In this document: piece after piece, positions 35,946-46,805 of the stretch | Numbering within the stretch: the stretch's first letter is position 1 | How the letters are laid out: each line of letters starts with the position of its first letter | DNA from: Xylaria sp. FL1777 | Lineage: Eukaryota; Ascomycota; Sordariomycetes; Xylariales; Xylariaceae | Direction: 5' to 3' | NCBI GenBank assembly: GCA_022578965.1 | Contig: MU400541.1 | Coordinates: 186,001-250,000 of the forward strand | DNA length: 64,000 nucleotides | The notes under the pieces: generated by a model | Database searches by the model: none | Told to the model about the DNA's origin: nothing | What the model saw: only the letters and a program-made list of their open reading frames with translations | Program-made: the position numbers and the translations under genes

Positions 35946-37406
35946 TTAGAATCTGTTGCAGCAGTCTTTAGTACGTATCTTCTGATAGTCGGGTCAATAT
36001 ACGAGCAGCGCTCAACTTACCGTATTTCATAAGAACCTGCCCTCGTCATATACCGCACCCATTTCACGCTCGGGTAATTGCTCTTCTCGAACACCTTCAG
36101 ATACCGCACCAAAAGCCCAGAGCTCGTAAACATTAAAAGGCTAAAGCTCAGGCTAAGAGGCGGCCGTGACCAGGCTTTTTGATTTGTCATGCTCGTAAGA
36201 TCAGCCTCGGCGCTCAAGACGAACTCGCTCTGGCCCGTAAAGCGGCCAATCTTCCATACAATATGATTTTCACTGGGCTCATACTTTGCTTTGCCTTGCG
36301 TGCAGCGTTCGGTGATGCGAGCGGTGTTAAGGGGTGTGGGGATACGGACCACGACGTTGGTGGCGAATAGCTTGCTACCGAAATTGGCCTTGAGCCCGAT
36401 GCTGTACTCAACTTTGGTCTTGCCGACCTCGTTCACGATCGCGTGGACCTTGAATGGCAGATTGACATTCTCGGTTGCTCTGTAGCGCATGAGCTCGAAC
36501 TCACCATCCGGAGGGACGAAGGATATGATGCGGTCCGAGTCGAACTTTCCCAGTTTTACGCATTGATGGAACTGGCAGTCCTCGAGGGTGACGCTTCCGG
36601 CGGCTGCCTTGGTAGCTTTGGTGCCGAGTCTATTACCACTGGGTAGTGATTGAAGACCGTCCTGGTCTAGCAATAGACGATCGTTAAGTCCAAACTTGCA
36701 TTCTGGTGTGCCGGAGAGATAGGCGCGCATGATGATCTGGCCGGTGACATCGGCGCGAAGAACGGCGCCGGTAGCAGACATGAGCAGATTGACATCCTCG
36801 ATAACATCGACGAAGGCCTCGTTCTTCCGGTATTTCACATCGGCTTTTCTCCACGATAGCGCACCGGTGGCCTGCATGGTGATCTTGGCGGAGTCTTCGG
36901 GGGCACGCTCGGACTTGACGCCCTCGGTGGTGATGTACATCTTCAAGGTGTCGGTCTCGGTGTTTTGCGGGTATCCGAAGTCGATGATTTCTAAACGGTC
37001 GCAGCAGAGCGCGAAGTCAGCAAGAGCCATCGTAGAGATGCAGAGAGACAGAGAGAAGATAGACAGTACCGTCAAGAAGCTCGTAGACGAGGACGAAATT
37101 GTTCTTAACAGCTTCCTCGTCGAACTTGGCGAAGTACCCCCGCCCCAGCTGGATGAGGCGGTAGAGGAACTCGAAGACCAGGGCGGCATTGGCATTGCTC
37201 TTGGTTATGGCAACGAGGTAGATGTTCTCGTGCTTGACGTGGCTGAAGGTGGTGCTGCCGAGCGTCAGGATGGGCGAGCGGACTTGGGGGTTCGAGATGA
37301 CCTGGATGCGGAAGACGTCGGCGAGGCGAGGCCGGCAGTCGTTGCGAAAGGCGCGGAAGATCAGGTTCTCGCCCTTCTGGTTGAATATCAGGATGCCGGA
37401 TAGCAT
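35946..37406 (-). CDS. apm4: AP-2 complex subunit mu
   Basis: Exons 37406-37070, 36990-36021 and 35952-35946 give 437 aa, the usual length for mu subunits. Intron 36991-37069 joins [20 protein letters not shown]. The last exon is only 7 nt: after a 68-nt intron with GTAAGT donor and CAACAG acceptor it adds the last codons Arg-Phe-stop, restoring the conserved end RAGSYEIRF. The first 140 residues are the longin domain (MLSGILIFNQKGENLIFRAF). The rest is the mu homology domain, with VTLEDCQFHQCVKLGKFDSD and SFVPPDGEFELMRYR diagnostic of AP-2 rather than AP-1. In the clathrin adaptor complex it recognises cargo tyrosine signals and PI(4,5)P2 at the plasma membrane, and in hyphae supports polar growth. 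Confidence 0.95.
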
Positions 37407-39291
37407 GGTTGCCGGGGAGTCGAGATGGGCTTGTGTTTGTGTGTCAGGTATGGTGTTCTGTCGATGTATACTAAGGCATATCTACCTCTACCGTCGCATG
37501 TTCTCAAAGGTGTAGGTACTGTAGTGGGACTCTGCTAGGTAAGTAGGTACCTCTAATAGGTACCCACTACTAGGTACCTAGCTATACCTGATTAGCAGGC
37601 TAGGGCTGAACACTACCCCTAAAGACAAGGAGGTATAGAACCCCTGAAGTGAAGCTTCTTCGACACCATATCCATCCCAAAACAGTCAACAGACATGCCA
37701 GTTTACATGCCATTCTATTCGCTAGCGATAGAGATACCTGCTCTTGAAACCAAATTATTTCTCCCCATACATATCGCTTTTTCATCATGCAGGCCTAGGA
37801 GTAAGATTCGGTACATGAGGTACAGTGCAAGGAGAATACATTACTTTATGTGACGAGATTTAGCAGAATATGAGGGAAACATGCATCTCTCGTCACAGTA
37901 ACGGCAAGACAGCATACACTACTTAGGATACTTCGAATCAGGCGGCTATCCAAGACTATGTTCCATGTCTGACAGCGACGTGGAGAGACCCGAACTTGGT
38001 ATACTGATAGTTACGAGCTTCGCATACGCCGTGTCTAAAGTCGAGGAGACTCTTCGGAGACAGAGGGAGGGAATGAATCAACCACTGACTGATTTGAATG
38101 AAGCCGTCTACGCATACACGTAAAAGACAAGTGTCGACACTATCGTCTAAAGACTATAGTTGTCTCCGTTTAAGACCGCGTGTGTTTCTCGCCGTGATCG
38201 TCTAGAACACAGTTGGAATTCATCGGCGGACTCTTCTTCTTCTCCCCTTTTATTTTGTCCTTTACCATTATGCGCAATGGGAATCTCCGTGAAACCCCGC
38301 CAATCTACACAGTACGATCAATATATGCCCTCTTGATTACCTACTTATGCATATTCCACGATTCCACCCTACCCCACCTCTCCTGTAGCTCGAAGGCCGG
38401 GTTCCCTGTTGATCTTGTCCCAGAACCCGGCGTCATGGCACACAGCTTCCGCTGACGTCCGGCACGAAATGAGATACCAGACCGAGTTGGGTGGTCCCTC
38501 TTGTAACGGATGAAGACGATTACCTAGTTTGGACATGCTGCCCCTAGTCTCCCGGGACCATCAACAACATCACCGGCGATGCCTCGGTGCTCGCCTGAGG
38601 AGAACTGCTGTGGCCCCTCGCTTTGACCGTTCGCGTCCATGTTGCGATGCCTTAACATTGACAAGCTAGCTTGGTACAGGAGATGGAGCCCGTGCCAATC
38701 GCTCCGGGCTCCTTGATTTCCGCCACCACCTTGCGCCGACCTCCCTATTCGGGTCTTGTCTAGGCATGCCTCCGAGAATTATGCCAAACCCGGCTAGCCG
38801 CTCTTCCAGCAACCCGGGTCCCGCGAATGCCCAGTCTTCCCAGACTTCCCCGTCTCTTCAGTCCGCCTGTCATACATCTTGGTTGGCGGGCTATTTCCCC
38901 CTCTCGTACGTTGTCATACAACATGTTGGCGGACGTAACTAAAGGGGAACACAGTCTAAAGCGTGTAATGATCGCGTACCTTCCAGATCCTGCTTCTCAC
39001 CACGCGTTCGGAAACATTAACCGTGTTTCCGTCCACATGGTAGACATCTCATCGTTCTCATTTCCCCGGTCAAGCACATGACTATCTACGTAAGCTTGTG
39101 TCTTCTTCACCAACCATGTTTTTGGAAATCAACGATGGGTCCTTCAACGCCTCCTTTCCCGTCCAACCGGCGTCTCCGGAATGGTAGTATGGTCGAGTAG
39201 TGATAAAAACCCTTCACATCTTCCTCTTGTGAAGACATTTACAGCACGCGTCAAGTACGTCTTCTTCAAGCAAATCACGAATTCAGACAAC
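37407..39291. other. Divergent promoter region between AP-2 mu and the GH6 cellulase
   Basis: A 1.9-kb spacer between divergently transcribed genes. It carries a cluster of GTAGGTACC and TAGGTACCTAG palindromes at about 37520-37590 close to the AP-2 gene. Nearer the cellulase it is GC-richer and ends with a short leader before the ATG. Frames at 38213-38455 and 38827-39081 lack family features. Confidence 0.45.
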
Positions 39292-40959
39292 ATGTCCGCG
39301 AAGAGTCTTCTCCTTGCTGCCTTGAGCACTGTTGCTCTCGCCGTCCCTTTTGAAGGTCACGTTGAAGAGCGTCAGAGCTGCGCCCAACAATGGTATAAAT
39401 TCCCCGAAATCTAAGTCTATTCGTGCCTAACGTGGTGAATAGGGGACAATGTGGCGGTATTGGCTGGAGCGGAGCGACTTGCTGTGTCAGTGGTAGCAGT
39501 TGCGTCGTGGTGAACGACTATTACAGGTATGTCTCGAATGTAACGAGCCTGATATCGGAGCTAACGGACTCGCAAGCCAATGTCTTCAAGGCGCTTCAAC
39601 AACGAGTGCCACAACGACAAAGGCGACGACGACAACAAGCGCGACGAAAACTACGACAACCGGAGTTGTGAGTCATGTCTAGATGGTTCCTTATCGAGTT
39701 CGACCATGCTAATATACCATGCAACAGACTACTACCAAATCTTCTGCTACTACTACCACGGGAACGGCTGTCGCCTCTGGCAACCCCTTCTCGAGTGTTA
39801 CCATGTGGGCCAACGCTTTCTATGCATCAGAGGTCAGCGCCTACGCGGTGCCTACGTTGGGCGCTGGGGCTGCGGCCGTCGCCAAAGTGCCAAGCTTTAT
39901 GTGGTTGTAAGTCCCGAATACGCTCATGCTAAACTAGATGGACAAGGCTAACATGATATTAGGGATACCCTAGCTAAGGTCGATTTGATGGAGACCACCT
40001 TAGCAGATATCCGCGCTGCCAATGCAAATGGTGCCAAAAACGCCGGCATCTTCGTGGTCTACGATCTTCCAGACCGTGACTGTTCCGCTGCTGCCTCCAA
40101 CGGAGAATATTCCATTGCAGACGGTGGTGTTGAGAAGTACAAGGCATACATTGATGCCATTGTCGCGCTTCTCAAGGAATACTCAGACGTCTCTGTCATC
40201 TTGGTAATCGGTTAGTGCGGAACTAGACATATGACTCCTTGAATACCCTCATTTACTAATATTTTACCAGAGCCCGACTCTCTCGCTAACCTAGTTACCA
40301 ACTTGAGTGTCGCCAAGTGCGCCAATGCCCAATCCGCTTATCTTGAGTGCACAAACTATGCTATCACGCAGCTGAATCTTAAAAATGTTGCCATGTACCT
40401 CGATGCCGGTCATGCTGGTTGGCTCGGATGGCCAGCCAACCTCACTCCGGCTGCCCAGTTGTTCGCTCAAGTCTACAAGGATGCTGGCGCGCCAGCGTCT
40501 CTTCGTGGCCTTGCTACTAACGTCGCTAACTACAACGCCTGGCAGATTTCTGGATCCTGCCCATCATACACTCAAGGCAACAATGTATGCGACGAGTCGG
40601 GCTACATTAACAACCTTGCCCCTCTACTAAAGTCCAACGGCTGGGATGCCCACTTCATCACTGACACCGGCCGTAGTGGCAAGCAGCCCACGGGCCAGAG
40701 CCAGTGGGGTGACTGGTGCAACGCGATAGGTACTGGCTTCGGTCTACGTCCTTCGGCCAACACGGGCAGTTCGCTCCTCGACGCATTCGTGTGGGTGAAG
40801 CCTGGTGGTGAATGCGACGGCACTAGTGACACTAGCGCAGCGCGATATGACTACCACTGCGGCGCTTCATCCGCCTTACAGCCGGCACCAGAGGCTGGAT
40901 CTTGGTTTGAGGCTTACTTTGAGCAACTTTACAAGAACGCCAACCCCGCTTTCACATAA
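39292..40959 (+). CDS. cel6A: GH6 cellobiohydrolase II with N-terminal CBM1
   Basis: Six exons (39292-39392, 39443-39526, 39577-39667, 39728-39906, 39963-40210, 40271-40959) give 463 aa. Five introns of 50-60 nt all restore motifs, e.g. QQWGQCGGIGW, NDYYSQCLQG and VILVIEPDSLAN. Residues 1-17 (MSAKSLLLAALSTVALA) are a signal peptide. The CBM1 spans about 28-62 (CGGIGWSGATCC...QCL) and binds crystalline cellulose. A Thr/Ser linker (about 65-95) is the O-glycosylated hinge. The GH6 domain shows YDLPDRDCSA (185-194), with the acid region around Asp191, and IEPDSLAN (234-241). It releases cellobiose from the non-reducing ends of cellulose. Expression is normally cellulose-induced and glucose-repressed in such fungi; the regulator cannot be read here. 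Confidence 0.96.
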
Positions 40960-42467
40960 GGGATACCGAGTTACAGCCAGCTAAATGAATGTTGGATGGA
41001 ATGAGGGCATAAAGCTAGGTGCAGAGGTTTAGGAAATATTCTGAGGTTCTTGTATATAGTTTATTTACATAGAGAATGTACATGGCAGTACCACAAGTAG
41101 TCAATTCATGCACTCTTCTTACAGATAGAACCCACATCGTACCGCTTCAGATTCCATAAACTGACGACAGTAAAAATTCCTCAGTAGAACTTTTCCAAGT
41201 TGGCTGCAAGTATTACACGAACTATGAAGACTTGTTGATTGGGTGTATTGATAGCTTCCATCTTTAAGTAAAGTCTATTAATTTTAATAACAATTGAAAA
41301 TGACAATGAACTCGAAGTACCACCGTAGTACTCAGAACCAATCTTTATTGACAGCTGGTGGGACTGTTGCGTTGTGTTACCATAGCTTAATTAAAATAGT
41401 AACTGATGTCTTGGTTGGCAACTTACGACCAATCATACATCACATTCATCCTTCGAAACCATAGGATTTATGCACTAGGGTGACGTCTTCGTGTATATGT
41501 TTAAATAGTAAGCTCACAGGTGAAGATGTTTTCGGGCTCTCCGCGGGATTAAAAAAACCATATTATCTCTTAGCAAAGGATATGCTTAGTAACTAGGTAG
41601 ACCTCCTAATAATAGGCAGTAGATCTACAATGTATAGATAGTACGAGCATTTACAGGTAGATATAAACTCTGTTAAGAACAAACGACAACACACAGCCTA
41701 CCTAGCCTTTTCAGGAAATTTAGGCTTAAGAGTAAGCCAACAGATATTTCAAAAGGTGATACAGAAATTCAGAAATCAAGCCGACAAGAAATAAAACAAA
41801 CGCAATTCTAAACAACTAAATTATTACTATCTTATTAGCTTGCGCTTTATAGTATTGACTCTTACGGCCGAAGTCCTGATTAATAATAACCGAACTTAAA
41901 CCAAATTGAGACATAGAATATCACCAGCAGTACCTATTGGGTAGATATAAAGCGGACAGTTTTTCGGTCTTTTACGCATGGCTCCATAAGCATGGTGACC
42001 CTCGGGGGTGATTTCCGGTGTGATCGCAGTGGGAGAGTTCGAGTAGAACAAGTTGTGGGGATTCAGAATTGGAAATCTAGATCAACAGAGTTTTCGTAAC
42101 TCAAGCGGAATTCAGGATTAGGTAATAGGTCAGGGTATAGCTATGGTGAAGCGTGCGATAAGATTAACATCTCTGGTTTCGGGGAGCCCTAACCTGGAGT
42201 ACCGTAATACAAAATAGCCGCTTTGTCTTCCCGACAATGCGGCCCCTAAACCGCTCGTATTCGGGTCTGACTGATTTTCCAGGTTGGGCGACACACCGTT
42301 GGAGAACAACTGAATACGCGGATACTGATCACGTCCAAACAACCCACATTATGTAAAAATGCTCTTTTAGTATAAGTACTACCCGACTTTCACTCCCGGT
42401 TGGATGGTAGGATCTTGAGTCTTCCCTCAGACAACGTCAGCATCTATTCACAGCAACGTCTTCGAAA
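40960..42467. other. AT-rich spacer, no gene seen
   Basis: About 1.5 kb of AT-rich sequence between the cellulase and the SDR gene. The frame at 42130-42342 has no features. Nothing else recognised. Confidence 0.5.
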
Positions 42468-43256
42468 ATGGCCACCTCTTCAGCAGCAGGGAAGACGATT
42501 GTGGTCACAGGGGGAGCCGGGGGTCTTGGCAAGGTGATTGCCTCCGCTTTCTTGGAGGCCGGTGCCAACGTTGCGGTCTTCGATGTGCACGAGGGCCGTC
42601 TGAAAGAGACGGCTGCTGACTGGGAGAAATACGGCGATAAGTTCATTACTTCTCAAACCGACATTACCGACGAGACGGCCGTCAACTCGTTCTTCACCAA
42701 GGTCTCTGCCAAGTTCGGCCGCATCGACATGCTAATCAACAATGCCGGCATTATGGACAAATTCGATCCCGCAGGGAGCCTGACTCTCGATTTGTGGAAC
42801 CGTGTCATTGGCGTCAACTTAACCGGAGCCTATCTTTGTACCAAGGCCGCCATCAATGCTTTCGAGGCGCAATCGCCATCCGGTGGTACAATCATTAGCA
42901 TCGGCTCAGTCTCGTCAGTCCACGGCGTCGTCGCGGGAGCCGCGTATACGGTTAGCAAGCACGGGCTTCTTGGACTCGTAAGAAATACTGCTGGCTTCTA
43001 CGGACCTAAGGGGATCTACAGCATTGCGTTCCTCATGGGTGGCATGGACACGAACATTGTCGATGTATTTGCGACAGGAATCAATCAGGAGGGTATGGCT
43101 CTTAACCAATCCGCAAATCCTGGTTTCGACCCGGCCAAGTCGTACATCTCACTAAGCGAGGTGGCTAAATACTGTCTCTTCTTCTCTGACCGGGCTATTG
43201 CGGAAACAGCCAATGGAACAACTGTCACGTTAACTAAGAATTGGCCGGCGGCATAG
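42468..43256 (+). CDS. Short-chain dehydrogenase/reductase
   Basis: A single exon of 262 aa starting MATSSAAGK. Classical SDR motifs are in order: the cofactor glycine motif TGGAGGLG (residues 14-21), FDVHEGR (an acidic Asp after beta-2, favouring NAD(H)), NNAGIMD, the catalytic serine in SIGSVSS, and the YTVSK active site (Tyr and Lys of YxxxK). The usual Pro-Gly segment after the active site is replaced by AFLMGGMDTNI. It is a cytosolic oxidoreductase with unknown substrate. It lies tail to tail with the UbiA gene, 170 nt apart, so a shared pathway is possible; the spacing alone does not prove it. Confidence 0.92.
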   Translation: MATSSAAGKTIVVTGGAGGLGKVIASAFLEAGANVAVFDVHEGRLKETAADWEKYGDKFITSQTDITDETAVNSFFTKVSAKFGRIDMLINNAGIMDKFDPAGSLTLDLWNRVIGVNLTGAYLCTKAAINAFEAQSPSGGTIISIGSVSSVHGVVAGAAYTVSKHGLLGLVRNTAGFYGPKGIYSIAFLMGGMDTNIVDVFATGINQEGMALNQSANPGFDPAKSYISLSEVAKYCLFFSDRAIAETANGTTVTLTKNWPAA

Positions 43257-43426
43257 ACAGTCAATTGGGTGAAAGGGGATAATGAGATACATGGCGTCGT
43301 ACACCCGCGGCCGGTGAGCATGTGGCGTGAAAAATAGGAAAGATGAAGTCGATTACAGATGTCGCTAGGAAAGATCTAAAAACGCCCACTACAGAACTCT
43401 AATCCAGATGATAACAATAAAAAAAT

Positions 43427-44524
43427 CTATACATATGACGGTGGCGCCATGAGTAAATATTGGGACAAGAGGCCACCGGCAATAGAGCTGCCGGCAAGCC
43501 AGAAGCCGTATCTGAACCACCACCAACAGCTCGCAGAATCCTTCAACTCGACATTGGCAATCATAGCCCCCAGTGATACCGCAGATCCACCAGCTGCAAT
43601 GATATAATATTGCCATCCCATCTGCTCGAGCAGACCGGCCATGGAGAGCAGAGCAACCATGCACCCAAGAACCAGCCATAAGAGCACTTTGGTCTGATCT
43701 CTGAATAAGACTGCGATGCTCTTAACACCGACTTTGAGGTCATCTTTGAGATCCTGGTGGGCATAAATTGTGTCGTAGATGATGGTCCAAAGAATGCTTG
43801 CGAAGAAAACGCAGGCGATGGATGGCTGCACCCACCACCCCCCGTCCCGCAGAGACGATTCGGTCCCGAAGGGACCTCCTGTAAAGGGTTTAAGTCCCAT
43901 GGAGCAGGATCCCATCACAATACCCCAGGCCAAGCACCAGCCTAGCACGAACTGAGCGAAGTTGGTGTGCCGCTTGGCCCACGGGTAGTATACCGTCCCA
44001 ATTATATTCGGCACGGCATAGATCGCGCTTCCACTCGGCATGAGGAGCAGGAAAAGGGCCGCACCGACGCCTTGACTGATTGTGAAGACGAAGGCGGCAC
44101 GTGGTGTAATGGCACCTCGAGGGATGGGACGCTTACTCGTACGTGCAATGGCTTGGTCGATGGGGGCGTCGACAAGGTCGTTCCAACCGTGAGCAGCGTT
44201 TGAGAAGAAGAAGCTCCCACCGAACATGACGAGGCCGGCTCGCAGGACATCGGAAGCCGGGGACCGCTGTATCAACGCGGCTAGAATAATTCCGAAGAAA
44301 TGAGGGAAGTAGATGAGAAACAACGCGGCCGGCGGGCTCAGACGGGCGAGTTGGACATAGGGAACCCAGGATACCGGTAGGTAGCCGACCCAGCCGCCGG
44401 CATGGTTGCCCCCGTACTGCTGAGCAAGGGCAGCGTCTTCAAACTCTGTTGAGGCCGCGAGTGCTTCGGCAGTTAGCTTGTTGACGGCCGGCTTGTTATA
44501 CGTTGGAATGTCGTCCCCTCCCAT
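43427..44524 (-). CDS. UbiA-family aromatic prenyltransferase
   Basis: A single exon of 365 aa with about eight to nine hydrophobic helices. Both aspartate-rich prenyl-diphosphate-binding motifs are intact: NDLVDAPIDQ in helix 2-3 with the following ARTSKRPIPRG, and YDTIYAHQDLKDD in the second half. The N-terminal YVQLARLSPPAALFLIYFPH is typical of the fungal 4-hydroxybenzoate polyprenyltransferase-like branch used in meroterpenoid pathways. It lacks an obvious mitochondrial presequence, so a Coq2 role is less likely. By family it transfers a farnesyl or similar chain to an aromatic or polyketide acceptor in ER membranes. The donor and acceptor are unknown. Upstream of its start lie two copies of a 39-bp repeat with CCAAT boxes. 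Confidence 0.9.
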   Translation of the reverse strand: MGGDDIPTYNKPAVNKLTAEALAASTEFEDAALAQQYGGNHAGGWVGYLPVSWVPYVQLARLSPPAALFLIYFPHFFGIILAALIQRSPASDVLRAGLVMFGGSFFFSNAAHGWNDLVDAPIDQAIARTSKRPIPRGAITPRAAFVFTISQGVGAALFLLLMPSGSAIYAVPNIIGTVYYPWAKRHTNFAQFVLGWCLAWGIVMGSCSMGLKPFTGGPFGTESSLRDGGWWVQPSIACVFFASILWTIIYDTIYAHQDLKDDLKVGVKSIAVLFRDQTKVLLWLVLGCMVALLSMAGLLEQMGWQYYIIAAGGSAVSLGAMIANVELKDSASCWWWFRYGFWLAGSSIAGGLLSQYLLMAPPSYV

Positions 44525-46805
44525 GATGTTGGTGATGACGATAATAACTGAGACCTGGACCAGAGATGACTATAAGTGGCAGGGTAGGGAAAGATGAGTG
44601 AGCTACAGATATGGTCTTGTGTCGAAGGCATGTTTTCGATCATCGGTACTTATATAGATATACCTCTAACACCAGCGACCTCGAGTATAACCAATCATCC
44701 TCCAGGGACAGAGAGAAGAACTGGCGAGTCATCCCTAACTACGTGACATAACCAATCATCCTCCAGGGACAGAGAGAAGAACTGGCTGACCTCGACCGGC
44801 GTAGAGTCCAAACGTACTAAGCCTCCCTTTTGACAAGGTAGTCAAAAGTTCTCGCCAAATTATCTGCCTATCCATCTCTGTAAGCTGGCTAATAGGAATC
44901 TCCACTCGTCTGCCTACCTGGGTAACATATATCCATGTTTAGTCCTGTCACAGTTCAGCTTCCCAATGGCCGTGATAGCAGACCGGTTGTTGCCCGATTC
45001 ACCACGAGAAGCCCACACCTCGCACACCCATTACTTCCGGTAGGTTCGGGTGGTAATGGGTACCTTAGGGCTTGGCCTTACCATTAGTGACTGACGGACT
45101 GGCTTCTCCTTGATGGTGTGCGCGGCGTAGCGTAGTCCTGTATGCGCGTCGCCCAACGAACAGATGACTAGACCATGATGACAATCATCATTCCTACGGG
45201 CGTTAGCTAGGTGTAACCGTGCGCCCCCATTCCCGTACGTAACGAGGCGCCTCCTACACTACTGCAGTTGGCCTTTTCCGACTACATGGCACTGGACGAT
45301 AACCTCTTCCGAATTCGTGCTTCATGGTTGCCGGTACATCAGTCCAACGTAAGAACCCAGTTGATAGCGCCGGGTGGTATTGGATGGAGGGGACCGGCAC
45401 AGTCCGAAATCCCTCAGGAAGCCTCCCTCGACAACTGTGCCGCGGAGCTCAGTGCTTTCCTTTGGAGTTTGCTTTTTGGGACCCTTGCGGCAACCATCAT
45501 GCGTTTTTCATTACCATCTTGAGTTGCGATGATGCGCGCGCGCGTACCGGGGGATGGAGGCTAGTGTAGGCACTGCCCAGACCGGACAAGCACGGCAAGT
45601 GGCTCACTCACTACTTAGCTTACTTTATTATCGGCTCTATACTAAGAGTGCATAAGCTGTCGTGCCCCTGTCCCTCGACACCACCAAGCTGAGCAGCTCC
45701 GGCTGGATTAGGTCGTCTCGGGAGGTAGTGTACAACGATGTCTGCCCTTTAGTCTGGATCCACTGGGCTGAATCCCACGCTATTCTCGGTTAACGATTTG
45801 TACCCTTGCAATGCCATTGGCAGGCTAACGCCAGTCGCGGCTCTGCTTGGAGTTGGTGACTGAACCTGCATGCTGGCCCAGTTCCCTCGCGCTTGTCACG
45901 GTGAAGCTTAGTGTTGATACCTACCTAAGCTAAGGTGTAATCACATGGAGCTCTTCGCTGAGCGTCGATGTAACTGTAGAACTAGCACTGCTCTGGCGAC
46001 ACCGGGCAACTCGAATTTAACGCTCACCGTGGCATGGCGCTGTGTCGTGAAAATACGAGCAGAACAGGACACCATCGACTGCCTGTTTAGCGACCAGGTC
46101 TCCAGATTCAGGCAGTCACTTTGGTCAGGTGCCAACTAGCAGGGTCGCGTTGAGCCCTTTTTCCTTTTCCGACGACCCTTGTTAGGATTTACTCGTGACG
46201 TGAAACTACCCATACCAGGACTGGAGAATTGAGTCCTGCGGGCTCCCTGCGTAGTAGATAGCTCGGTACCAGTTTCCGATAGCCTGTTGGCCTTGACCCC
46301 GTCCAAAAAAGGAATATTTCATCCGATCTAGGGTTACCACTGCCATGGCTCCGGGCAGTGTCTGCAGGATCAATGGCGTGGGTGCCCACCACACCCTCGT
46401 GACCATGGTGACAACCTCCGTCCGATGCAGGCAGCAACAGGCGAATGAGACTGCCTTGACGACATATTCTTACTTGCAGGCTCGCCAGCTGAATTTTCTT
46501 ACTCTCTTAGTTTATACATCTCCATCGGTACTACACCACACGGTCTACGAAGTCTGCCCGTGTCAAAGGCAGCTCTTGATGAAGAGCTTCGGGTTTTACA
46601 ATGACACCTATCTCAATAGTCAATAGTCTCGTGGGCTTTCAAGTACGGCCTACGAAAGATGTAGTCCTCCCAATTACCACTACTCATCTTCGTATAATTA
46701 GTGTAGATCGCCCCAAGAAGTATGCATAGATATATACGAGATCAGGGTTGACGCTAGCTCGGGAGTCGTGCGATATTGACCCCATCTGAGATTACACTAT
46801 TCAAA
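44525..46805. other. Divergent promoter region of the UbiA and FAD-oxidase genes
   Basis: 2.3 kb between divergently transcribed genes. Besides the 39-bp repeats there is a short GC dinucleotide run near 45536-45544. Frames at 45268-45569 and 46345-46626 show no family features and are not called. Confidence 0.5.
44687..44786. repeat. Two 39-bp direct repeats with CCAAT boxes upstream of the UbiA gene
   Basis: Identical 39-bp copies at 44687-44725 and 44748-44786, offset 61 bases, each starting ATAACCAATCATCC. Each includes CCAATCA, the favoured core of the fungal CCAAT-binding (Hap) complex. They lie 163-262 bp upstream of the UbiA start codon (44524, minus strand). A regulatory role is inferred from position. 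Confidence 0.9.

Noticed and set aside
36729..37403. 224-codon plus-strand frame
   Set aside because: Antisense of the AP-2 mu coding sequence; its long length follows from codon bias.
45268..45569. Two overlapping 80-codon frames upstream of the FAD oxidase
   Set aside because: No domain or signal peptide; likely chance GC-rich frames.
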